DNA of 64,000 bases from Verrucomicrobiota bacterium (GTDB taxonomy: Bacteria > Verrucomicrobiota > Verrucomicrobiia > Limisphaerales > J093), in assembly GCA_027493615.1 (NCBI GenBank), contig JAOSKK010000035.1, positions 368,923 to 432,922 on the forward strand, given 5' to 3'. How positions within the stretch are numbered: position 1 is the stretch's first letter; each line of letters starts with the position of its first letter. Below, piece after piece: positions 27,902 through 36,162 of this stretch. The translations under genes and the position numbers were made by a program. The notes under the pieces were generated by a model. That model saw only the letters and a list, made by a program, of their open reading frames with translations, had not been told where the DNA came from and did not search any database.

Positions 27902-29317
27902 TTACAGCCGCTTCAGCTTCGGACCCTTGGGGGTATCCTCGACCGCCCATCCCCGGTCCCTGAGCGTCAGTCGAAGGGCATCCGCCCGGACAAAATCCTT
28001 TGCTTTCCGGGCCGCCTGCCGTTCCTCCGCGAGAGCGACCAGGTCCGCCGGCGCTTGCTCCTCGACCGCCCCCCACCCCGAGCACCTGATCCACGCGCGC
28101 GCCCATGCCGCCAGTCCCGCAGCGGCTTGGGCGGGAGAGAGGTTGCCCTCGGCCAGGGCCCGGTTGGTGTCACGCACCCACTCGAACACCGCCGCCCACG
28201 CCGCCGAGATGTTCAGATCGTCGTCCAACGCCTCCGTAAACCGCTGCACCAAGGCCGGCGCGTGTTGCGCACGGGTCGCGCCCGCCAACGCCCGCAGCTT
28301 GCCCAGGCACTCGTCGATCCGGCCCAGCGCCGCACGTGCCGCGGCCAGACCGTCCAGGGTGAAGTTGAACGGCTCGCGATAATGGCCGGTAAGCAACAGA
28401 TACCGGATCTCACGCCCGGTCGCCCCCTTGACCAGCAGGTCGCGGATCGTGAAGAAGTTGCCCAGCGACTTGCTCATCTTCCGGCCTTCGACCAGCAGGT
28501 GGGCCCCGTGCAGCCAGTGCTTCACAAACGGCCGTCCCGCCTCCTGCACCGCGGCGCCTTCGCTCTGGGCGATCTCGTCCTCGTGATGCGGGAAGATCAG
28601 ATCCTCGCCACCGAGGTGCAGATCGAAGCTGGGGCCGAGCAACCGCATGCTCATGGCGCTGCACTCGATGTGCCAGCCGGGCCGCCCTTCCCCCCAAGGG
28701 CTGGGCCAGAACACCGCCCCGTCCTCCGGCACGCGTGCCTTCCACAACGCGAAGTCGGCCACGGATTCCTTGTCGTACTCGTCGGCGGCCACCCGTTCCC
28801 CGACGCGCATGGTCTCGAGATCGAGCGTCTTGAGCACCCCGTAGCGGCGGCCCGCACTCCGGTACTTGCCGATGCTGAAGTACACCGACCCGTCGGCGGC
28901 TTGGTAAGCGAGGCCCTGCGCCATCAGCTTCGCAATCAGTTCCACGATGTCGCCGATGTGCTCCGTCGCGCGCGGGCGATGGTGCGGCGCCAGCAGGTTC
29001 AAGGTCCGGGCGTCCTCAAGAAAGGCCTGCTCGTACTGCGCCGTGTACGCCGCCAGCGCCAGCCCCGTCTCCCGCACCCGCCGGATGATCTTGTCCTCGA
29101 CATCGGTCACGTTCATCACGTGGGTCACCTCGTATCCCCGGAACTCGAGGTGGCGCCGCACCAGGTCGGCAAACACGAAGGTCCGGAAGTTCCCGATGTG
29201 CCCAAAGTCGTAGACCGTCGGCCCGCACACGTACATGCCGACCGCGCGGCCTTCGGGATCCCAGGGAACGAACGGCTCGATCGAACGGCTCAGGGTGTTG
29301 TAGAGTCGCAGGGCCAT
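27902..29317 (-). CDS. cysS: cysteinyl-tRNA synthetase
   Basis: 471 residues from ATG 29317, the normal length. Class I synthetase charging tRNA-Cys. CGPTVYDFGHIGNFRTFVF combines the first zinc ligand with the HIGH-type motif; GWHIECSAM and PHHEDEIAQSE carry the remaining zinc ligands, and GRKMSKSLGNF is the KMSKS loop. As sequenced the frame is open upstream into an amidohydrolase, but either a one-base loss or gain in the C run 29386-29390 would place a stop between them. It is the last gene of a five-gene overlapping series. Confidence 0.95.
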   Translation of the reverse strand: MALRLYNTLSRSIEPFVPWDPEGRAVGMYVCGPTVYDFGHIGNFRTFVFADLVRRHLEFRGYEVTHVMNVTDVEDKIIRRVRETGLALAAYTAQYEQAFLEDARTLNLLAPHHRPRATEHIGDIVELIAKLMAQGLAYQAADGSVYFSIGKYRSAGRRYGVLKTLDLETMRVGERVAADEYDKESVADFALWKARVPEDGAVFWPSPWGEGRPGWHIECSAMSMRLLGPSFDLHLGGEDLIFPHHEDEIAQSEGAAVQEAGRPFVKHWLHGAHLLVEGRKMSKSLGNFFTIRDLLVKGATGREIRYLLLTGHYREPFNFTLDGLAAARAALGRIDECLGKLRALAGATRAQHAPALVQRFTEALDDDLNISAAWAAVFEWVRDTNRALAEGNLSPAQAAAGLAAWARAWIRCSGWGAVEEQAPADLVALAEERQAARKAKDFVRADALRLTLRDRGWAVEDTPKGPKLKRL

Positions 29318-30530
29318 AGCGAAAACGCGCGCGAACCTAGTCAGGCCCGGACCCCCGGGGAAGGTCAAAATCGGCGGTGCCCGGACCCCCACCCGCGCGG
29401 CCGGCAACCGCAGCAGCCCGGCCCCGGCCTCAAACACTTCCGCCGGCACACCGAGCGCCCGTTTCAACTCGACGTCGCGATCCCAGGGGTTGGCCAAGGC
29501 GGCCAGCCGCCGCATGGTGCGCCACTCGAGGTTCAGCGGGAAGTACCATGGGGACACCAAGGCCATGTTAATCAGGGGAAAGTCTGTCCCATACACCAGC
29601 CGTCCCCGGAACTCCGGCCGGCGCAGAACCTCGCCCAACGCCCCGGGTTTGTTGATCTGGGTGAGCGACGAGAGGTCGGCAAACAGGTTGGTGAACCGCG
29701 TCATCAGCCGTGCCAGCCGTTCGAGGTCCCGCTCGTCATGATGCGCCCCGGGCGTCGCGGCGTGCGCTGCAATCACCGTCACGCCCAGGGCCAAAGCCCG
29801 TTCGAGTCGGGCGGGATCCGAGAACTCGTCCGCGCTGCGCGTGAACGAGTCTTCCTTGCCCGTGTGCGTCAGCAGCGGCAAACCCAGTTCTGCCAGGCGC
29901 CGGTAGAACGCGTCCAGCCGGGCATCGGCCGGATCGATCAACTGGATCGGGGGCAGCCACTTCAACAGCACCGCGCCGTTCGTGGCCGCCCATTCCAGTC
30001 GCCTCATCGCGTCGTGGCGGTACGGATTGATGCTCGCCCCAAACCAGAGATTCGAATGCCGCCGGCAGGCGGCGGCGACAAACTCGTTGGGCACATAGAA
30101 CTCCGTGCGCCCCCGGTCCAGTTCGCCGTGCTCATCCACGACGCCGTCGATCGCCAGCACCACCGCCGCACCGACATGCCGGCTGCCAGCCAACAGCGCC
30201 GACAACCGCTCCAGCATCAACCCATCCCCACGCAGTTCGAGTTCGCGTCGGCTCACGCCGAAGCTGCGCAGGTAGAAGCCGAACCGCCAGTTGTCGCGCA
30301 ACTCCTCCGAAACAAAACAACCGCTCTCGCCGTGGCCCAATCCGGCGACATGGCAGTGCACGTCCACCAGCGGTTCTGCCGGCAACTCTGTCACCGGTCC
30401 GTACGGCCCCCTGGAACAACACCACCCTGGCCAACAGCCCGGCGCTGAGCAGCGTCACCCCTGCCAGCAGCAGTGCCGGCAGCAACCGGCGCCACAAGAA
30501 CCGCCCCAGCGCTGCCCGCCATCCGCTCAC
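29318..30530 (-). CDS. membrane-anchored amidohydrolase (amidohydro_2 type; one indel)
   Basis: TIM-barrel metal hydrolase. Ligand-like residues occur in order: VDVHCHVAG (HxH), LLTHTGKE, VIAAHAATPG and YGTDFPL. Upstream, in the next frame, GTG 30530 begins SGWRAALGRFLWRRLLPALLLAGVTLLSA..., a basic stretch plus one membrane helix. Removing one base in the run 30407-30411 joins it to the catalytic domain via LFQGPYGPVTEL. The GTG overlaps the prmA stop (GTGA). The substrate is unknown. The C-terminus is uncertain because the frame runs on into cysS. Confidence 0.72.
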
Positions 30531-31434
30531 GGCCCCCGCCCTCGCCGGAAGGAACCCGACTGCCATTCCTTCACCCGCTGGTCCGCCAACCGCCGCCATC
30601 CGGCCTGGGCGTACACTTCGCACACGGCCGCGAACTCTGTGGCGAGGATACCAGCCAGCACGAGGGTGCCACCCGGCGCCACCCGCCGCGTCAACCGATC
30701 CACCTCGCTGGTGAGGAGGTCGGCCAGCAGATTCGCACACACCACCGCGTACCGCCGCGCCGGCCGGACCGCCAAACGTCGGACGTCCGCCCGCTGAAAA
30801 CGGATCGCTTGCCCCACCCCGTTCCGCCGGGCGTTCGCCCGCGCCACCTTCACGGCCTCGGGATCCAGATCCAACGCCTCGACCGGCCCGTAGCCGAGCT
30901 TCGCCGCCGCAATCGCCAGAATCCCCGACCCCGTCCCCACATCCAGCAGCGACTTCGCCCGGCTCTGCGGTCGCTCGGCGACGATCTGCTCCAGACAAAA
31001 GGCCGTCGTGGGGTGCTGTCCGGTGCCGAAACTCAGGCCGGGATCCAACTCCATGACCACCTGGCCCGGCTGCGGCAAGCGCCGGCTCCAGCTCGGCTTC
31101 ACGAGCAACCGCCCGCCGATGTCGAGCGGCTGAAGTGACGTTTCCACGCCTCCGCCCAGTTCCGGCGGGGCACCGCCCGCACCCGGATCACGCCACGTCC
31201 CACCGGCAGCCCGTGTGCGCGCAGCCGCTGCAGCCCCGCTTCAAGCCGTGCGCGGGTACGGGGGGTGAATCCCCGCTCCGCCGGCAGGAACACGCTGACC
31301 TCGGTCCACAGCGTCTCTTCATCCGTGTACAAGGCGGGGGCCTGGCGGAACACATGCTCGACCCACCCGGCCACAGCCTCCTCGGCTTCCAGCGGTACCG
31401 TCACGCTCACCTTCAGCAGGTCGCCCGGGTTCAC
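30527..31434 (-). CDS. prmA: ribosomal protein L11 methyltransferase (one indel)
   Basis: About 302 residues. S-adenosylmethionine motif LLDVGTGSGILAIAAAKLG, the NLLADLL segment and the preceding MELDPGLSFGTGQHPTT are diagnostic of PrmA, which trimethylates L11. The N-terminal domain (LLKVSVTVPLEAEEAVAGWV) is in another frame; a single base missing near 31134 (KRHF-QPLDIGGRLLVKPSW) joins them. Start GTG 31434 overlaps the upstream stop by four bases (GTGA), and its own stop overlaps the amidohydrolase start the same way. Confidence 0.88.
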
Positions 31435-32057
31435 GGTCGCCCGCGCCAGGGCGCGAAATTGAGCAGTTGAACCTCCGTCCGGTGCGGCCGGTCGTCCACC
31501 ACCGTGAGGCTCGCGTAATCGATCTCGAAGTGAGCCATCTTCGGCAGGGGCAGATCGAGCAGATGCGCCAGCGCCATGCGAATCACACCTCCGTGACACG
31601 CCACCACCACGTTTTCGCCCGGATGCCGCGCCCGGATCTCCTCGATGCATCCCGCTACGCGCTGCCGGAACTCGGGCACGCCCTCGGCCCCGGGGATCCC
31701 GCCGCGGTCCAGTTCGGTGAGCCAGTCAAAGGCGCTCCGGGCAAACCGCTCTCGCACCTCCTCCCACGTGTGGCCAGTCCACTGTCCGAAGTCCACCTCG
31801 CGCAACCCCTCGAGCCACACCGGGCGATAGCCGTTGGAGGCCAGCAGCGGCGCGAGCGTTTGTTGCACGCGCTTCATCGGGCTCGCGTACACCCCGGCAA
31901 AATGGAGGCCCCGCAGACAGGCCGCGAGCTCCTCCGCCTGGCGCAACCCTTCTGCCGACAGACCGATGTCCAGCCGTCCACCGAACACCCGCTGATAGGG
32001 CACCTCGACTTCACCGTGGCGCAGGAAATACAGCCGCGTGGGGCGGGGGGCAGTCAT
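31431..32057 (-). CDS. histidine phosphatase family protein
   Basis: 208 residues. The phosphoglycerate-mutase-like fold is shown by YFLRHGEVE with the phospho-His, YASPMKRVQQT, the acid LREVDFGQWTG, and VVVACHGGVIRMAL with the second His. Members include CobC-type alpha-ribazole phosphatases, broad phosphatases and mutases. No cobalamin gene is nearby, so it is left as a generic phosphatase. It sits between rph and prmA with 4-base overlaps on both sides. Confidence 0.85.
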   Translation of the reverse strand: MTAPRPTRLYFLRHGEVEVPYQRVFGGRLDIGLSAEGLRQAEELAACLRGLHFAGVYASPMKRVQQTLAPLLASNGYRPVWLEGLREVDFGQWTGHTWEEVRERFARSAFDWLTELDRGGIPGAEGVPEFRQRVAGCIEEIRARHPGENVVVACHGGVIRMALAHLLDLPLPKMAHFEIDYASLTVVDDRPHRTEVQLLNFAPWRGRP

Positions 32058-32823
32058 GAGGGCGAAAGCACCGCCTGCTGGGCGGCGAGCAGTTGTTCGA
32101 TACCCGCGCGACCGAGGGCGAGCAAGTCATCCAGTTGCGCCTGCGTGAAGGTGCCTTGCTCGCCGGTACCCTGCACCTCGACGAAGGCGCCGGTGCCGGT
32201 CATCACGAGGTTCAGGTCCACCTCCGCACCCGCATCCTCCGTGTAGTCCAGGTCCAGCAGCGGGACCCCGGCCACGATCCCCACACTGACCGCCGCCACC
32301 GGAGTGACCAGCGGGCTGCGATTCAACCGGCCCTCCGTCAGCAGCTTGCGGATCGCCAGGGCCAGCGCCACGTAACTGCCGGTGATCGCCGCGGTCCGGG
32401 TGCCACCGTCGGCCTGCAGCACATCGCAATCCACCCACAAAGTCCGCGGTCCCAGCGCCTCGAGATCCACCGCCGCCCGCATCGCCCGGCCGATCAACCG
32501 CTGGATCTCCTGCGAACGCCCGTCCAACCGGCCCTTCGAAATGTCCCGCGCCTTCCGGCCCAGCGTCGAATAGGGCAGCATGGCGTACTCCGCCGTCAAC
32601 CACCCCCCGCCACGCCCTGCTCCTTCATCCAGCGCGGCACAACGTCCTCGACCGTGACCCCGCAGATCACCCGCGTGTTCCCCCACACAATGAGGGTTGA
32701 ACCCGCCGCGTACGGCGCGATGCCGCACTCGAAGCGGAGCGGCCGCAACTCCCCTGCGCCCCGGCCACTGGCGCGTCGGCTGGGAGAGATCACCGGCGCG
32801 GTTGAAATGACTTCGTTGCCCAC
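32054..32823 (-). CDS. rph: ribonuclease PH (one indel)
   Basis: Restored length is about 256 residues. Phosphorolytic 3' exoribonuclease that trims tRNA precursors. N-terminal RASGRGAGELRPLRFECGIA, then STLIVWGNTRVICG and AEYAMLPYSTLGRKARD. GGTRTAAITGSYVAL and LDYTEDAGAEVDLNLVMTG form the active site region. The frame breaks at the 6-G run 32603-32608; one added base gives VAGGWLTAEYAM. It heads the overlapping operon toward cysS. Confidence 0.92.
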
Positions 32824-33274
32824 CGCGCGAGGCTAAGGATCGTCGCCCCACGGGGCAACGGCATTCGTGTCGCCGTGTCCCGGTCGCCCGGACTTTGACA
32901 CCCAACGAGGAGCGGGATGCGGCCGGCATTCCACACGACGGACCGGGAGGGCACAGACCGTCGTGGGATGTCCATGCGGACGCGGGTTCGCCGCCGGACA
33001 GGGCAGGCAAGGGAACCCGAACAACGGCCAGGCCGAACGCCTGATGCCATCGTAGCCGTGGGCAAGGCCCACGGACCGCGTTCCCCCCGCAATCCCCCCG
33101 CCCTGTATGGGCCGGCCCATTCGGACCCGAGGTGGGTCTCGGGCATGTTCCCGATGGTGGGTTGCCCTTCGGACGGGGACAAACCCGGTGGAAGGCGAGG
33201 CGCGCCTGCGCCCCTGACGGCCCTCCCCCTCCCGCGGATCCTCTTCTCCTCGTCGGTTCTCTCCCCCCGCCTTG
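32824..33274. other. 451-base intergenic region, no gene seen
   Basis: Open frames are present on both strands, but their translations are Arg/Pro-rich without family motifs. The region should hold the promoter of the rph operon (minus strand) and the 3' end signals of the RbsD-like gene. No convincing promoter or terminator was identified. Confidence 0.5.
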
Positions 33275-33850
33275 CTAACGCTCCTTGGCCTCCGTCTTGG
33301 CCGGCGACGGCGCCTGGCGCAGGGCCTCGCGCAGATCCGCCTCGGCGGCCGCCGTCCAATAACCGCACTCGAGCTGACAGAACACCGACGTGTACGGCAG
33401 CGTGAGCGGCGTCTTGATGAGCAGGACCCGGAACGTCTTCCCCGCCTCGTCCAGCTTGGCAATGATCTCCTCGTGCGGCAGCGACTGCACCGGCATCGCG
33501 TCCAGTACCCGGCCGAGCCCCTCACGATAGGCTGTGATGCCCGGCGCGTGCTGCTCGGCCACGAAAGGCAGTTCGGCATCGGTGCGGATCGTCGGCCGGA
33601 CGTGGCGCGCCTGGGCGAGCTCGTCCAGCACAGTCTTGAGTACCAGCAGCGGATCCGCGTCCGCGAACACGGTGTCAATCCCGGGCGCGGTCTGGAGCGG
33701 GTACGCGGCGTCGGCGATCACGATCCAGTTCCGATGTCCGAGAAGCGGGAGTTGCTCCTTGAGCCGGACTTGCCAGGCAGGTTGGGCGAGGGCAGCACTC
33801 ATGGTCACAGCAAACCACAGGGTGGCGGTCAGCAACGAACGAGCTTTCAC
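33275..33850 (-). CDS. exported RbsD/FucU-like protein
   Basis: 191 residues from GTG 33850. Signal peptide VKARSLLTATLWFAVTMSAALAQ, then LPLLGHRNWIVIADAAYPLQ, which resembles the RbsD/FucU pyranase/mutarotase core (LGHGDEIVIADANFP-like), with GIDTVFADADPLLVLKTVL following. RbsD/FucU enzymes are cytoplasmic sugar mutarotases, so an exported version is unusual. The remainder ends PLTLPYTSVFCQLECGYW. The catalytic His of the LGH motif is present. Function as a mutarotase is unproven. Confidence 0.55.
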   Translation of the reverse strand: MKARSLLTATLWFAVTMSAALAQPAWQVRLKEQLPLLGHRNWIVIADAAYPLQTAPGIDTVFADADPLLVLKTVLDELAQARHVRPTIRTDAELPFVAEQHAPGITAYREGLGRVLDAMPVQSLPHEEIIAKLDEAGKTFRVLLIKTPLTLPYTSVFCQLECGYWTAAAEADLREALRQAPSPAKTEAKER

Positions 33851-33994
33851 GCCCGCCAGCCTATCCCCCACGCTGCCGGTCGGGAACCGGAAACTTGGAG
33901 GCGATCCTTGGGTCCTCGCCCGCCACCCTGCGACTGCCATCATTCCAACCACTCGTCCCTGCCGCCACTCCGCCCTTTACCACCTTCGCGTCGC

Positions 33995-34843
33995 TCACCA
34001 CCACCGGAACGCGGGATCCGGCTTGGGATCCCAGATCCAGTTCGGCGTTTCTTCGGGGAACCGGAAGAACTCCACGTGACCGTCGCCGAACAGCATGTTG
34101 AACCGCGGCTGCCCCTTGTAGTTGTGCCACACGCTCCGCTTGTCCATGACGTCCCGGTTCCGGTGCCAGTGCCAGTCGCCCTGGATGATCTTGTTGACCG
34201 GACTCCGCGCCACCTCCGCGCCGCGGATCGGGGTGAACTCATACGACCCCCGCGGCTGCCGTTCGTCACCGGCCACGTGCCGCACACGAAATGAGTCGTG
34301 CTGGAACTGCACGAGGTAGCTGTTGCCGTAGTCCGTGAAACAATGGGTCGCCCCGTACAGTGCGTCCCCTTTGTCCGCCGGGCAGCGGAAGATCTCGACC
34401 GCCCCCGCGTAGCGGTTCAGCGGCCGGTTCGTGCTCGGCACACTGACCCCGAAACTGTCCGCCACCCCGGGATCCAGCCGGTACTTGCCGGTCTGCCCGC
34501 CGCCTGCGGCCCATCCACGCTGGCTCGGGTAATAATCGCGGTTCTCCTCCGCGTACATGTGGTAGGCCAGCCCGATCTGGCGCTGGTTGCTCGCGCACTG
34601 GGTCTGGTGCGCCTTCGCCTTCGCTCGCGACAGCGCGGGCAACAGCATCCCTGCCAGAATCGCGATGATCGCGATGACCACCAGCAACTCGATCAGGGTG
34701 AATCCCCGCCTCGCCCGCACCCTGGCCGGCCACCCTGGGGAGATCCGCCAACAGCCTGCAACCTTTGCCTTTCCCGCTGAACCGTTGGGTTCCCGCCGCA
34801 TCCCGGCCGGGCGGACGCGCGCCACGTGGATCTCGGATTGCAT
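33995..34843 (-). CDS. prepilin-type N-terminal cleavage/methylation domain protein
   Basis: 282 residues. GFTLIELLVVIAIIAILAGM is the type IV pilin/pseudopilin leader cleavage site and helix; the ~48-residue leader is unusually long unless the real start is the internal MRREPNGS. The C-terminal domain ends with FNMLFGDGHVEFF, the H-x9-DG-type ending common in planctomycete and verrucomicrobial pseudopilins. Cys-containing RCPADKGDALYG is also typical. These genomes carry many such proteins of unknown role, probably surface or secretion-related. Confidence 0.82.
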   Translation of the reverse strand: MQSEIHVARVRPAGMRREPNGSAGKAKVAGCWRISPGWPARVRARRGFTLIELLVVIAIIAILAGMLLPALSRAKAKAHQTQCASNQRQIGLAYHMYAEENRDYYPSQRGWAAGGGQTGKYRLDPGVADSFGVSVPSTNRPLNRYAGAVEIFRCPADKGDALYGATHCFTDYGNSYLVQFQHDSFRVRHVAGDERQPRGSYEFTPIRGAEVARSPVNKIIQGDWHWHRNRDVMDKRSVWHNYKGQPRFNMLFGDGHVEFFRFPEETPNWIWDPKPDPAFRWW

Positions 34844-35058
34844 GGGTCTCAGGATCAGCCGCGCCGACGAAAACTTCAAGCCACGATCATGCCGGCAGCC
34901 AGGAATGGCCGCATGACAGAATGCTCCTGGAACGTGGAAGCGGCGGCAATGCTCATGGGCTTGTGGCCTGACGCTTCGTTGCCTTCGTTGCCTTCTGCAG
35001 GCTCTGTCCGGCAAGTCGCCCAGGCCCGGAGACGGGACGCGAACTTGCCGAGGGAAGC

Positions 35059-35940
35059 TCACACGTACAGCGCCGCCTGCAGATCGCGCACCACCACGCT
35101 CATGAACGGATACCGCCTGTCCGGCTCCCGCTCGAGGCACTTCAACACAATGCGCTCGAGGACCAGCGGCAAATCCCCGTTGACCTCCCGCGGCGTAAGG
35201 AAATCGATGCTCCGATCCAGTTGCCGGGCGAGGATCTCGTCCGCCGTCTCGCCCGGGAACGGCTTGCGGAAGGTGAGGAGTTCGTAGGCGGTGACCCCGA
35301 AGGCGAAGATGTCAGCGCGATGATCCACCGGCTCACGCAGGAGCTGTTCCGGGGACATGTAGGCGGGCGTGCCGGGGTTGGCGCCCAGCTTCTCGGCAAA
35401 TTCGGGGCGCGGCCGGGCGAGGTCGAAATCGACGAGCCGCACGCTGCCGTTGCGGGTGACCACCAGGTTTTCGGGTTTGAAATCCAGGTGCATGTACCCC
35501 TTTTCATGCACGTGCTCGAGGGCCATGGCGGAGTCGATCAGCACGTTGCCCGCGTACTCCTCGAGCGAAGCATCGCCCTGCGCCATCAGCAGCTTCAGGT
35601 TCGAACCTTCCACGTATTCCATGGCCAGGTAGAAGGTGCCATCGGTCTTGCCATGACCGCGGTAGCCAATGACGAACTCGTGGTCGTGGGTCGCGGCGAG
35701 AATCTCGCAGCCGCGGACGAAGCGTTTCCGGTTGGCGAAGTCAAAGCGGCTGGTCTCGCGGAGGCAACGCACGGCACAGGTGGCACGGTGCTCGTCGGTC
35801 GCCAGCCACAGGTCCGCCATCCCACCGCTGTTGATGAGTTCGTGGAGATAGTATGAGCCGAAGGCCCCGGGCAAGCGACGACCCTCGGCATCCAGACCAG
35901 CCTTGTGGCGTAACCCAAACATGCTCGCTTGGAGAGCCAT
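35059..35940 (-). CDS. Ser/Thr protein kinase-like protein with altered ATP-site residues
   Basis: 293 residues from ATG 35940. Kinase fold: INSGGMADLWLA (Gly-rich loop), catalytic loop HLDFKPEN (His151-Asn158, Asp153 catalytic), metal-binding DFD (171-173) in place of DFG, GTPAYMSPEQL activation end, and DIFAFGVTAYELLTFRKPF. The invariant VAIK lysine is replaced by Arg58 (CAVRCL). No transmembrane or sensor domain follows; the protein ends just after the kinase domain. It may be a weak kinase or a pseudokinase. No substrate gene is evident nearby. Confidence 0.8.
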   Translation of the reverse strand: MALQASMFGLRHKAGLDAEGRRLPGAFGSYYLHELINSGGMADLWLATDEHRATCAVRCLRETSRFDFANRKRFVRGCEILAATHDHEFVIGYRGHGKTDGTFYLAMEYVEGSNLKLLMAQGDASLEEYAGNVLIDSAMALEHVHEKGYMHLDFKPENLVVTRNGSVRLVDFDLARPRPEFAEKLGANPGTPAYMSPEQLLREPVDHRADIFAFGVTAYELLTFRKPFPGETADEILARQLDRSIDFLTPREVNGDLPLVLERIVLKCLEREPDRRYPFMSVVVRDLQAALYV

Positions 35941-36070
35941 ACCACGGTTGCGCCCGCCTGCCAAGGAGGGCGGGAGGTCCGGGGGGCGGTTGTTTCAGCG
36001 CACACCCGGCCGCCTCCGCCCCACGCCGTGAACTGGCTCTCTCATGCGCGGCGTGGAACCGCGACAGGTT

Positions 36071-36141
36071 GTAGGCCCCGACGCAAGGAGGCGAAGAGGC
36101 TTGGCCTCTGACCCGCAGCGCCTCCTGACGTTGGCGCCTAC
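36071..36141. repeat. dispersed palindrome, 71-bp copy
   Basis: Left arm GTAGGCCCCGACGCAAGGAG... (36071-36093) and right arm 36119-36141 are complementary with a few mismatches. The centre holds its own hairpin AGAGGC/GCCTCT. It lies between the kinase and the DUF2723 gene. Confidence 0.8.
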
Positions 36142-36162
36142 AGCGGATGAGCGATACCCGCG

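Noticed and set aside
28055..30448. 797-codon plus-strand open frame
   Set aside because: Antisense to cysS and the amidohydrolase, which carry all catalytic motifs; its translation is Gln/Arg/Pro-rich low-information sequence.
32917..33405. 162-codon plus-strand open frame upstream of the RbsD-like gene
   Set aside because: Pro/Arg-rich, no motif, overlaps the 3' end of the RbsD-like gene in antisense.
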